Source: Clostridium putrefaciens (GTDB lineage: Bacteria; Bacillota; Clostridia; Clostridiales; Clostridiaceae). From it: a stretch of 64,000 bases of DNA. Positions 43,637-52,013 of this stretch are shown here, in pieces; the first letter of the stretch is position 1; every line of letters begins with the position of its first letter. Position numbers and translations under genes: made by a program. Location: positions 186,001-250,000 of the forward strand of contig NZ_UFWZ01000001.1 of the NCBI RefSeq assembly GCF_900461105.1, in the 5' to 3' direction. Below the pieces are notes generated by a model that saw only the letters and a program-made list of their open reading frames with translations, did no database searches and was not told the origin of the DNA.

Positions 43637-44539
43637 GTGTGTGAAATTTTATTAATTAATGATAAAAAATATATTTATAGGTGTAATTACAAAGATGATA
43701 TTGTTTTAAGAAATAGTTTTAATAGCTTAACAGAAAAAACTTATGGTTTTAATTTTAAACAATGGTATGAGGATGGCTATTGGAAAGACAAATATATACC
43801 ATATTCTTTGTTAGATGGAGATAAAGTAGTATCTAATGTTTCAGTAAATATTATAGATTTTTTAATTTTAGGAGAACAAAAGAGATTTGTACAAATTGGA
43901 ACGGTTATGACAGATGAAGAGTATAGAGGACAAGGATTAAGCAGAGCCCTTATGGAGGTAGTATTAAAAGAATGGGAGGATAAATGTGATCTTATTTATC
44001 TTTTTGCTAATAACAGTGTTCTTAATTTCTACCCAAAGTTTGGATTTGAGCAGTGTAATGAATATCAGTATTCAATAAACAAAATTAAAGAGGATAAGTC
44101 AGAGAAAATAAGAAAGATGATTATGGATAATGATAAGGATAGAGAAGCTGTTTATAATATCGCTTGTAATACAATACCTATTTCAAAGGTTTCTATGAAA
44201 AGTAACATATCTCTTATAATGTTTTATTGTACGTATTTTATGAAGGACAGTATTTATTATCTTGAAGACTATGATGCTGTTGTTATTTGTGATCTTAATG
44301 AGGATGTTTTAAGTGTGAAAGATGTATTTGCTACAAAAGAAATAGAATTAGATAAAATTATTAATGCAATGATGAGTGAGAAAACTAAGAAAATAGTCTT
44401 AGGGTTTACTCCAAATGATATTTCTTGCTATGAAAAGAGTTTAGTAAATGAGGAAGATACTACTCTTTTTATTAAGATGGGAAAAGATAATCCATTTAAA
44501 AAAGGAGATTTAATGTTTCCTATATTGTCTCATGCATAA
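43637..44539 (+). CDS. GNAT family N-acetyltransferase, copy 1
   Basis: A 300-residue protein with a GNAT domain in its N-terminal half. The acetyl-CoA motif is DEEYRGQGLSRALMEVVLKE near residues 96-115, followed by FANNSVLNFYPKFGF. The C-terminal half (residues 155-300) is less conserved, possibly a second degenerate acetyltransferase-like domain as in Eis-type proteins. The GTG start follows GGGAG. The substrate is unknown; neighbours suggest antibiotic modification. Identical to the copy at 47757. Confidence 0.75.
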   Translation: MCEILLINDKKYIYRCNYKDDIVLRNSFNSLTEKTYGFNFKQWYEDGYWKDKYIPYSLLDGDKVVSNVSVNIIDFLILGEQKRFVQIGTVMTDEEYRGQGLSRALMEVVLKEWEDKCDLIYLFANNSVLNFYPKFGFEQCNEYQYSINKIKEDKSEKIRKMIMDNDKDREAVYNIACNTIPISKVSMKSNISLIMFYCTYFMKDSIYYLEDYDAVVICDLNEDVLSVKDVFATKEIELDKIINAMMSEKTKKIVLGFTPNDISCYEKSLVNEEDTTLFIKMGKDNPFKKGDLMFPILSHA

Positions 44540-44545
44540 TGATAA

Positions 44546-45055
44546 ATAGAAGACGCTAAGAAAGAAAAAGTAAAAGTATTGGATATTGGATTTGGTACAG
44601 GAATATTAACAAAAAAACTGTATGATGATGGATATGAGATATATGGGATTGACTTCTCGGAAAGAATGATAGAAATAGCAAAAGAAAAAATGCCTTTAGC
44701 TAAGTTATTTCAATATGATTTTTCTAAAGGTTTACCGAAAGAACTGGAAGATGTAAAGTTTGATTATATTATAAGTACTTACGCAATGCATCATTTAGAA
44801 GATAAAGATAAAATTAAGTTTGTTAATAAATTAGATAAACATCTCTCTAATAATGGCGAGATTATTATTGGAGATGTAGCATTTGAAACGAGAGAGTTAC
44901 TAGAGCAGTGTAAAATAGGTTCTGGTGATTATTGGGATGATGAAGAAATATATATTGTATTTGACGAGTTAAAAGAATCTTTCCCTAAAAACAATATAAC
45001 TTTCATATTTATATCTCATTGTGCAGGAATTATTCAGTATAAAAGACTGTTATAG
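44546..45055 (+). pseudogene. SAM methyltransferase lacking its N-terminus, copy 1
   Basis: The open frame begins right after tandem stops following the GNAT gene and has no start with a ribosome site. It contains motif I (VLDIGFGTGILTKKL), the acidic GIDFSERMIEIA, the YAMHHLED loop and a normal C-terminus, so only the first 30-40 residues are missing. The frame is that of the GNAT gene. The same defect is found in both units, so the loss preceded duplication. A TTG at 44579 lies inside motif I. Confidence 0.7.
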
Positions 45056-45073
45056 GTTGAGTTTATGTATAAT

Positions 45074-45115
45074 ATAAGATATAAGATATAAGATATAAGA
45101 TATAAGATATAAGAT
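45074..45115 (+). repeat. 7-bp tandem repeat (ATAAGAT), six copies
   Basis: Six perfect copies lie between the methyltransferase remnant and the sigma gene. The corresponding tract in unit 2 has nine copies, the only length difference between the units up to that point (21 bp). Confidence 0.95.
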
Positions 45116-45183
45116 ATATATGAATAGAATTTATAATATAAGTTCTGTTATAATCTAAAGAATTTAATATTTAGGAAAGAGAT

Positions 45184-45222
45184 AAGCCTTATCATATATA
45201 AGAAAATGATAAGGTTTATTTT
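45184..45222 (+). terminator. CCTTATCA-type hairpin with T-run, unit 1 internal
   Basis: AAGCCTTATCA pairs with TGATAAGGTTT, followed by ATTTTGC. One of five related hairpins in this region. Confidence 0.65.
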
Positions 45223-45318
45223 GCATTTATATAGAAAGCTAATATTAATTTACATATGTTTGTATACAATTCCATGTTTTGATAGTCTTATATGTGAAAG
45301 CTTTGAAGGGAGGGGGAA

Positions 45319-45828
45319 ATGAATTACGATGCTATTACTAAGTTATATATGACACAAGGTAGTATTATTTATAAATATCTTATAAAGCTTGGATGTTCAA
45401 AGCAAGAAGCTGAGGATATACTTCAAGAATCCTTCACTAGGGCCATGGAACATATGGATGGTGTGAGGGTAGAAAAACTTCGTTCTTGGTTATTTACTGT
45501 ATCTATTAATATTTTTAGGACCTTTAAAAAAAGAAATAATAGATTAAGTTTTTCTTTAGATGAAAAGCAGTATTGTAATAATTTTTATAGTGAAGATGAC
45601 GTTGAAAGCTCAATATTAATAGAGGAACAAGGTAAATATGTTAATGAAATATTAGAAGGGTTAAAGGAACAATATAAGACTTTACTTATTATGAAATACC
45701 AGGCAGATTTAAGCTATAAACAAATTTCTATATTACTTGGTATCCCTGAAAGTACAGTTAAGACATATCTTTATAGGGCTAGAGAAGAATTTAAGGAAAG
45801 GTGGAGAGCTAATTATGAAAGAGGATAA
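45319..45828 (+). CDS. ECF-type RNA polymerase sigma factor
   Basis: A 169-residue sigma-70 family factor with region 2 (SKQEAEDILQESFTRAMEHM, then KLRSWLFTVSINIFRTF) and region 4 (LKEQYKTLLIMKYQADLSYK, then LLGIPESTVKTYLYRARE) intact. It should recognise an extracytoplasmic-stress promoter. The ATG follows GGGAGGGGG. Its stop overlaps the anti-sigma start by 14 nt. It may control the acetyltransferase genes beside it, though no matching promoter pair was identified by eye. Confidence 0.85.
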   Translation: MNYDAITKLYMTQGSIIYKYLIKLGCSKQEAEDILQESFTRAMEHMDGVRVEKLRSWLFTVSINIFRTFKKRNNRLSFSLDEKQYCNNFYSEDDVESSILIEEQGKYVNEILEGLKEQYKTLLIMKYQADLSYKQISILLGIPESTVKTYLYRAREEFKERWRANYERG

Positions 45829-46801
45829 TGTGGAGTTTTTCCCAGATGATAAACAACTAAAAAAGGCATACAAAAAATCAAAAAGATTAAGTACCATCAG
45901 AACAATTATAATAGTTATCCTAGTGGTGATACCGCTATACATAATTAATGTTATGATTAGTTATAAGATGGGAATTAAGCATTATGAGGAGTTACAAAAG
46001 GGTATAGAAATTAAAAATCCTAATGCTTATATTAGCAATGTAAATGGTTCTATAGGATTTATTGGAGGAACTTTTGAATATACAGTCTCTAAAGTTATTG
46101 GTAGAAAGAATATAAATTTATATAATAAAAATAGCAGCTATGGATTTGGACTTAAGTTTAATAGGTTTACCATAGGTTCAGGTAAAGGAGGGCATAGGCA
46201 AGGTGAGTGGCCTGATCGCATTGATAGTTCAGGGAATCTAACTATGATGGTCTTTCACCCAGATATTGAGTATAAAGAGTATAAAGATGATATAGCTTTA
46301 CTAAATAAAGTAAGTACTGACTCATTATTAGAGATGACTTTATCCTTTGATAAAAAGTATAAAATTAATGAAATTTCAGATATCCTGCCGACAACTCAAA
46401 TATCTGAGCTATTAATAGATGGTTATACAAAAGAGAAAATGGAAGTTTATAAAAAGGAAGCTTTAGAATATGACGGAAAGGTAACCTATATTAGAGAGTC
46501 GGATTTTATAGGTTTTAAGTCACCTGAAAGGGTTAATTATTATGAAGCTAATGAAGCATTAGATAATTACAAAAGGTTTTTAGATAATCTCCAATTTGGT
46601 TTTAAAAATAGTGATTATAAAAATGAATTTAGTAGTATCTATTCTACACTAAAGGCAAAGGATCAGTTAGAAGGAGATAATGTAGATATAATAGGTGTAG
46701 TGGTTTATGGTAGCCCAGAGGAATTACAAAAGTTAAGTACAAATCCACATATAAAGTCATCCAGTGTAGGCATTATAACTAAGGATATAATTTTTAAATA
46801 A
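45815..46801 (+). CDS. Membrane-bound anti-sigma factor (sigma regulator family)
   Basis: A 328-residue protein, read from ATG 45815 inside the end of the sigma gene. A cytoplasmic stretch of about 30 residues is followed by one membrane helix (TIIIVILVVIPLYIINVMI). The rest is an external region ending with NVDIIGVVVYGSPEELQKL, the conserved C-terminus of YhdL-like anti-sigma proteins. It should hold the ECF sigma factor at the membrane until a signal arrives. In the second unit only its last 82 residues survive, fused to the sigma factor. Confidence 0.75.
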   Translation: MKEDNVEFFPDDKQLKKAYKKSKRLSTIRTIIIVILVVIPLYIINVMISYKMGIKHYEELQKGIEIKNPNAYISNVNGSIGFIGGTFEYTVSKVIGRKNINLYNKNSSYGFGLKFNRFTIGSGKGGHRQGEWPDRIDSSGNLTMMVFHPDIEYKEYKDDIALLNKVSTDSLLEMTLSFDKKYKINEISDILPTTQISELLIDGYTKEKMEVYKKEALEYDGKVTYIRESDFIGFKSPERVNYYEANEALDNYKRFLDNLQFGFKNSDYKNEFSSIYSTLKAKDQLEGDNVDIIGVVVYGSPEELQKLSTNPHIKSSSVGIITKDIIFK

Positions 46802-46810
46802 TTATAGGCA

Positions 46811-46850
46811 TAAACCTTATCATTTACAATAAAGTGATAAGGTTTATATA
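46811..46850 (+). terminator. Terminator of the sigma/anti-sigma pair
   Basis: TAAACCTTATCA/TGATAAGGTTTA stem, ten bases after the anti-sigma stop. Confidence 0.65.
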
Positions 46851-47025
46851 GAAAGTTAATATCAAATTTTATAGTATAGTTATAATTAGGCTTAGATAAT
46901 CATAAGTAACAAAATATAATCGGATTATAATATATCAAAGGACATATTATAAGGGGGAGTTACTATGAAAAGAGGTATTAAAAAAGAATAGATAATTTTA
47001 TAAGATTACAGAGGAGATAAGATAT

Positions 47026-47664
47026 ATGAATAAATTTGGCCCAAATCCAAAGAGTATTTACCCTAATGAAGATATAAGGAGCATTTGTTATATAAAAAAT
47101 GTTATTAAAAATCCTAATATTCAGGTTGGTGATTACACTTATTATGATGATATAAATGGAGCAAAAAGGTTCGAAGAACATGTTACACATCATTATGAAT
47201 TTATAGGTGATAAACTTATTATAGGAAAATTTTGTGCAATGGCAAAAGGAATAGAATTTGTTATGAATGGTGCAAATCATAGAATGAAATCTATAACCAC
47301 ATATCCTTTTAATATTATGGGGAGTGGATGGGAAAAAGCTACACCTATCCTTGAAGATTTACCTCTAAAAGGTGATACTGTGGTTGGTAATGATGTATGG
47401 ATTGGACAGAATGTTACAGTAATGCCTGGTGTGAATATTGGAGATGGTTCAATTATTGCTGCTAATTCTGTGGTAACAAAAGAGGTTCCCCCATATCATA
47501 TTGCTGGAGGCAATCCATGTAAAATTATAAAAAAGAGATTTGATGATGAATTGATTGATTATTTATTAAAATTAAAATGGTGGGATTGGTCTGATGAAAA
47601 GATTTTTAAAAATCTTGAATTACTTTGTAGCTCAGATTTAGATAAAATTAAGTCCATCGAATAA
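47026..47664 (+). CDS. Vat-type xenobiotic acetyltransferase, copy 2
   Basis: Identical in length (212 residues) to the gene at 42906 and differs by one residue, Arg instead of Lys at position 17 (NEDIRSIC). The hexapeptide-repeat fold, active-site region NGANHRM and leader are the same, so both copies should give the same activity at double dosage. No mutation suggests loss of either copy. Confidence 0.85.
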   Translation: MNKFGPNPKSIYPNEDIRSICYIKNVIKNPNIQVGDYTYYDDINGAKRFEEHVTHHYEFIGDKLIIGKFCAMAKGIEFVMNGANHRMKSITTYPFNIMGSGWEKATPILEDLPLKGDTVVGNDVWIGQNVTVMPGVNIGDGSIIAANSVVTKEVPPYHIAGGNPCKIIKKRFDDELIDYLLKLKWWDWSDEKIFKNLELLCSSDLDKIKSIE

Positions 47665-47756
47665 GTATTTAGTAAAAGTTATTAAGGTTGTTGCATAAAA
47701 AATACTAGGATAAGATATAAGAAGATAATGTAAATATAGGAAGGGAGAAACTAAAA

Positions 47757-48659
47757 GTGTGTGAAATTTTATTAATTAATGATAAAAAATATATTTATAG
47801 GTGTAATTACAAAGATGATATTGTTTTAAGAAATAGTTTTAATAGCTTAACAGAAAAAACTTATGGTTTTAATTTTAAACAATGGTATGAGGATGGCTAT
47901 TGGAAAGACAAATATATACCATATTCTTTGTTAGATGGAGATAAAGTAGTATCTAATGTTTCAGTAAATATTATAGATTTTTTAATTTTAGGAGAACAAA
48001 AGAGATTTGTACAAATTGGAACGGTTATGACAGATGAAGAGTATAGAGGACAAGGATTAAGCAGAGCCCTTATGGAGGTAGTATTAAAAGAATGGGAGGA
48101 TAAATGTGATCTTATTTATCTTTTTGCTAATAACAGTGTTCTTAATTTCTACCCAAAGTTTGGATTTGAGCAGTGTAATGAATATCAGTATTCAATAAAC
48201 AAAATTAAAGAGGATAAGTCAGAGAAAATAAGAAAGATGATTATGGATAATGATAAGGATAGAGAAGCTGTTTATAATATCGCTTGTAATACAATACCTA
48301 TTTCAAAGGTTTCTATGAAAAGTAACATATCTCTTATAATGTTTTATTGTACGTATTTTATGAAGGACAGTATTTATTATCTTGAAGACTATGATGCTGT
48401 TGTTATTTGTGATCTTAATGAGGATGTTTTAAGTGTGAAAGATGTATTTGCTACAAAAGAAATAGAATTAGATAAAATTATTAATGCAATGATGAGTGAG
48501 AAAACTAAGAAAATAGTCTTAGGGTTTACTCCAAATGATATTTCTTGCTATGAAAAGAGTTTAGTAAATGAGGAAGATACTACTCTTTTTATTAAGATGG
48601 GAAAAGATAATCCATTTAAAAAAGGAGATTTAATGTTTCCTATATTGTCTCATGCATAA
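47757..48659 (+). CDS. GNAT family N-acetyltransferase, copy 2
   Basis: A 300-residue protein identical to the product of 43637-44539, including the acetyl-CoA motif EYRGQGLSRAL and the divergent C-terminal half. The GTG start and GGGAG ribosome site are preserved. Perfect protein identity implies a very recent duplication or ongoing gene conversion between the units. Confidence 0.75.
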   Translation: MCEILLINDKKYIYRCNYKDDIVLRNSFNSLTEKTYGFNFKQWYEDGYWKDKYIPYSLLDGDKVVSNVSVNIIDFLILGEQKRFVQIGTVMTDEEYRGQGLSRALMEVVLKEWEDKCDLIYLFANNSVLNFYPKFGFEQCNEYQYSINKIKEDKSEKIRKMIMDNDKDREAVYNIACNTIPISKVSMKSNISLIMFYCTYFMKDSIYYLEDYDAVVICDLNEDVLSVKDVFATKEIELDKIINAMMSEKTKKIVLGFTPNDISCYEKSLVNEEDTTLFIKMGKDNPFKKGDLMFPILSHA

Positions 48660-48665
48660 TGATAA

Positions 48666-49175
48666 ATAGAAGACGCTAAGAAAGAAAAAGTAAAAGTATT
48701 GGATATTGGATTTGGTACAGGAATATTAACAAAAAAACTGTATGATGATGGATATGAGATATATGGGATTGACTTCTCGGAAAGAATGATAGAAATAGCA
48801 AAAGAAAAAATGCCTTTAGCTAAGTTATTCCAATATGATTTTTCTAAAGGTTTACCGAAAGAACTGGAAGATGTAAAGTTTGATTATATTATAAGTACTT
48901 ACGCAATGCATCATTTAGAAGATAAAGATAAAATTAAGTTTGTTAATAAATTAGATAAACATCTCTCTAATAATGGCGAGATTATTATTGGAGATGTAGC
49001 ATTTGAAACGAGAGAGTTACTAGAGCAGTGTAAAATAGGTTCTGGTGATTATTGGGATGATGAAGAAATATATATTGTATTTGACGAGTTAAAAGAATCT
49101 TTCCCTAAAAACAATATAACTTTCATATTTATATCTCATTGTGCAGGAATTATTCAGTATAAAAGACTGTTATAG
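48666..49175 (+). pseudogene. SAM methyltransferase lacking its N-terminus, copy 2
   Basis: Same truncated methyltransferase as at 44546-45055, beginning after tandem stops with no start site and retaining motif I onward. One silent base change (48830) separates it from copy 1. Confidence 0.7.
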
Positions 49176-49193
49176 GTTGAGTTTATGTATAAT

Positions 49194-49256
49194 ATAAGAT
49201 ATAAGATATAAGATATAAGATATAAGATATAAGATATAAGATATAAGATATAAGAT
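49194..49256 (+). repeat. 7-bp tandem repeat (ATAAGAT), nine copies
   Basis: Nine perfect copies at the position that has six in unit 1. The variable number is consistent with slipped-strand mutation after the duplication. Confidence 0.95.
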
Positions 49257-49324
49257 ATATATGAATAGAATTTATAATATAAGTTCTGTTATAATCTAAA
49301 GAATTTAATATTTAGGAAAGAGAT

Positions 49325-49363
49325 AAGCCTTATCATATATAAGAAAATGATAAGGTTTATTTT
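49325..49363 (+). terminator. CCTTATCA-type hairpin, unit 2 internal
   Basis: Counterpart of 45184-45222, with identical arms and T-rich end. Confidence 0.6.
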
Positions 49364-49459
49364 GCATTTATATAGAAAGCTAATATTAATTTACATATGT
49401 TTGTATACAATTCCATGTTTTGATAGTCTTATATGTGAAAGCTTTGAAGGGAGGGGGAA

Positions 49460-49951
49460 ATGAATTACGATGCTATTACTAAGTTATATATGACACAAGG
49501 TAGTATTATTTATAAATATCTTATAAAGCTTGGATGTTCAAAGCAAGAAGCTGAGGATATACTTCAAGAATCCTTCACTAGGGCCATGGAACATATGGAT
49601 GGTGTGAGGGTAGAAAAACTTCGTTCTTGGTTATTTACTGTATCTATTAATATTTTTAGGACCTTTAAAAAAAGAAATAATAGATTAAGTTTTTCTTTAG
49701 ATGAAGCATTAGATAATTACAAAAGGTTTTTAAATAATCTTCAGTTTGATTTTAAAAATAGTGATTATAAAAATGAGTTTAGTAGTATCTATTCTACACT
49801 AAAGGCAAAGGATCAGTTAGAAGGAGATAATGTAGATATAATAGGTGTAGTGGTTTATGGTAGTCCAGAGGAATTACAAAAGTTAAGTACAAATCCACAT
49901 ATAAAGGCATCCAGTGTAGGCGTTATAACTAAGGATATAATTTTTAATTGA
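49460..49951 (+). CDS. Sigma/anti-sigma chimera (in-frame deletion product)
   Basis: A 163-residue fusion. Residues 1-82 are the N-terminal part of the sigma factor, with region 2 ending LSFSLDE. Residues 83-163 are the last part of the anti-sigma protein (ALDNYKRFLNNLQF to the end). The join lies at ATGAA, a 5-bp sequence present at both break points in unit 1 (45560 and 46551); the deletion is 991 bp. Region 4, the membrane helix and the sigma-binding part are lost. It could be dead or act as a competitor that binds core polymerase without promoter recognition. Confidence 0.75.
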   Translation: MNYDAITKLYMTQGSIIYKYLIKLGCSKQEAEDILQESFTRAMEHMDGVRVEKLRSWLFTVSINIFRTFKKRNNRLSFSLDEALDNYKRFLNNLQFDFKNSDYKNEFSSIYSTLKAKDQLEGDNVDIIGVVVYGSPEELQKLSTNPHIKASSVGVITKDIIFN

Positions 49952-49960
49952 TTGTAAAAA

Positions 49961-50000
49961 TAAACCTTATCATCTACAACAAAATGATAAGGTTTATCTT
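49961..50000 (+). terminator. CCTTATCA-type hairpin at the end of unit 2
   Basis: TAAACCTTATCA/TGATAAGGTTTA around a loop that differs from the other copies. It lies 9 nt after the chimera stop, and may also end the minus-strand exporter gene that stops at 50053. Confidence 0.65.
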
Positions 50001-50052
50001 GCGTTTATATAGAAAATTAATATTAAATTCTATATTATAGATGGAATTAGGA

Positions 50053-51732
50053 TTAGATAATCAAGGGATTTTTAGCTTCAAGTGAAGTTTCTTTATTCAA
50101 GTCGATGATTTTATTGCATATGGATGTAGGAACAGGTCTATGACTAATTGAAATCAGAATTTTATTATTTTTGGTCACATAATTATCTAGATTTTCAATA
50201 ACTTCTTTTTCTAGCTCTTTATCAAGTGATGAAGTTGCCTCGTCTAAAATTAATATATCGAAACTTCTAACCAGTGCCCTATTGATACAAATTCTTTGTT
50301 TTTGACCTCCAGAAATGTTCTTGCCACCTTCTAACAAAAGATGATCAATTGTATTTTTAAAGCTATCTACAAAAACATTACTCTTGGAAATTTCCATTGA
50401 TTCAAGTAATCTAACCGAGTCCTTTTCATCGAACAAAATATTTTCCTTTACAGTTCCATCAAAAATGAAAAGGTTCTGTTCCACTAAGGACATATGGTCA
50501 TAAACAGAGTCTTTTGCTATGTCTCTAAGGGAGATTCCATTTATGAGGATTTCCCCAGTATAGTTATTGTATACTTTCATTAATAATTGGATAATTGTGC
50601 TTTTCCCTTTTCCACTAGCACCAACAATTGCAACCTTGTCTCCTTTTTCAATATTAAGGTTTAAATTATCAAGTACCATATAATTTTTATCGTAAGAAAA
50701 GGAAACATCTTTAAAGACAATTGACTTGATTTCATCGATTGATATTTTTGTTTTTTCTTGTTCTATTTCTTTCGCATGTTCGGGGTCTTCCAAAAATTTA
50801 GTAACACGGTCACTCATTCCAAGTGTGGTTTGAACACCAATGAACCAATCTGACAGATTCGTCATTGGCTCGTAGATATAGGTAAGGTAAGTATAGAAAC
50901 CCATTAGACTTCCTATTTTCAAAGATCCGTCACCAATCAACACACTTCCAACTAATAGAATGGCAATAGGAAGCATACTTTGGATCATATCCGTGGTTCC
51001 GTAGCTAACTGCTTGGAAAAAAAGATTTTTATTGACAAAGCTGATATATCCATTGAGTACGTTATGAAACTTCTGGGTAAAATAGGTTTCCTTCTTAAAT
51101 ATCTTAATGGTATGAATGCCACCGATATCCTCTTGAAGATTACCTGTGACTTTTGAGAATGCCTCTCTTTCCTTGCCACTATTTTCTCTTAATTGCTTAT
51201 TGATTATGTTAAATATGATGAAATATATAGGTGCAGTAATGAGGACAATCAATGTTAACCGTATATTAAGTGCTGCCATCAGTATAAATATAGCTAAAAG
51301 CCGTATGATATTGATAAGCAACATTGGAATACCTATAGCGATATGTTCTGCCACGGCTGTTACATCATAAAGGATTTTTGATAGAATATCTCCAGATTTA
51401 TTTTCTTTAAAATATACAAGCTTTTTATTTATAGCAGCCTTAAACATCTCTAGTCGCATATGATTAATAAACTTTACACGGAATCTATGCCATACATAAT
51501 TTTGTGCAGTGTTCAAAAGAGATGCAACAAAGGAAATGACACCAATTAAAATCCCCATTTTTATAATAGTTGATAAACTTTGACCATCTTGAATATTATT
51601 GATAAATAATGCCATGAGATAAGGTATTAAAATTGATACTAACATTCCAATCAAACATAATAGTGCCATAAGTATCTGTTCTTTGATATAAGAGCCTATA
51701 AGTCTATATAACTTTAGATACTTTTTAATCAT
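50053..51732 (-). CDS. ABC exporter (fused membrane and ATPase domains) of the RiPP cluster
   Basis: A 559-residue half-transporter: six membrane helices (residues 15-300), then an ATPase domain with Walker A GASGKGKSTIIQLLM, signature NISGGQKQRICINRALV, and Walker B ILILDEATSSLDKE. There is no N-terminal C39 peptidase, so it cannot trim the leader itself. The ATG overlaps the upstream recognition-protein gene by eight bases. As the last gene of the RiPP cluster it is the natural candidate for peptide export or self-protection. Confidence 0.85.
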   Translation of the reverse strand: MIKKYLKLYRLIGSYIKEQILMALLCLIGMLVSILIPYLMALFINNIQDGQSLSTIIKMGILIGVISFVASLLNTAQNYVWHRFRVKFINHMRLEMFKAAINKKLVYFKENKSGDILSKILYDVTAVAEHIAIGIPMLLINIIRLLAIFILMAALNIRLTLIVLITAPIYFIIFNIINKQLRENSGKEREAFSKVTGNLQEDIGGIHTIKIFKKETYFTQKFHNVLNGYISFVNKNLFFQAVSYGTTDMIQSMLPIAILLVGSVLIGDGSLKIGSLMGFYTYLTYIYEPMTNLSDWFIGVQTTLGMSDRVTKFLEDPEHAKEIEQEKTKISIDEIKSIVFKDVSFSYDKNYMVLDNLNLNIEKGDKVAIVGASGKGKSTIIQLLMKVYNNYTGEILINGISLRDIAKDSVYDHMSLVEQNLFIFDGTVKENILFDEKDSVRLLESMEISKSNVFVDSFKNTIDHLLLEGGKNISGGQKQRICINRALVRSFDILILDEATSSLDKELEKEVIENLDNYVTKNNKILISISHRPVPTSICNKIIDLNKETSLEAKNPLII

Positions 51733-52000
51733 AATTTAAACCTTTACTTACTGATAGAAATTGATTTATTTGTAAAAAATCTATTAACGCCCATACATCT
51801 TTCTCAGATACATTATTAATCTTAGCATATTGGTTTAATTCATCATTGGTGCATACTCCTTTATATTTAATTTTTTCAAAAATTCTTATTGATATTTTAT
51901 CCAAAGAAATAGTTTCAAATGTTTTAGTATTAAACAAATAAAAGAAATCAGTTTTTTCTACAACTCTTATTGGAAAGTCTGTACTTACTATCTTAACCAT
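51725..52000 (-). CDS. PqqD-like RiPP recognition protein
   Basis: A 91-residue protein with the PqqD/RRE pattern: strand-rich start (VKIVSTDFPIRVVE), a FFYLFNTKTFETISLDKI segment near residues 19-36, then helices such as NVSEKDVWALIDFLQ. Such proteins bind the leader peptide and present it to a radical SAM enzyme. ATG 52000 follows GAAAGGA; the frame extends further but without a ribosome site. It lies 13 nt after the radical SAM gene, consistent with one operon. Confidence 0.75.
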   Translation of the reverse strand: MVKIVSTDFPIRVVEKTDFFYLFNTKTFETISLDKISIRIFEKIKYKGVCTNDELNQYAKINNVSEKDVWALIDFLQINQFLSVSKGLNYD

Positions 52001-52013
52001 AATATCTTTCCTT

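Larger units (their letters stand above)
42715..46834 (+). repeat. 4.1-kb tandem duplication, unit 1
   Basis: This unit recurs at a constant 4120-bp shift from 46835. It carries the leader, Vat-like acetyltransferase, GNAT, truncated methyltransferase, 7-bp repeat tract, and an intact sigma/anti-sigma pair. Over the first about 2.3 kb only two base differences were seen (42958/47078 and 44710/48830). Confidence 0.95.
46835..49951 (+). repeat. 4.1-kb tandem duplication, unit 2 (shortened)
   Basis: The unit follows unit 1 directly. It has three extra 7-bp repeats and a 991-bp deletion that joins the sigma and anti-sigma genes. After the deletion point the sequence differs from unit 1 at about eight positions in 246, compared with about two in the preceding 2.3 kb. 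Confidence 0.95.

Noticed and set aside
45074-45115. CRISPR array
   Set aside because: The units are 7 bp with no spacers; it is a simple tandem repeat.
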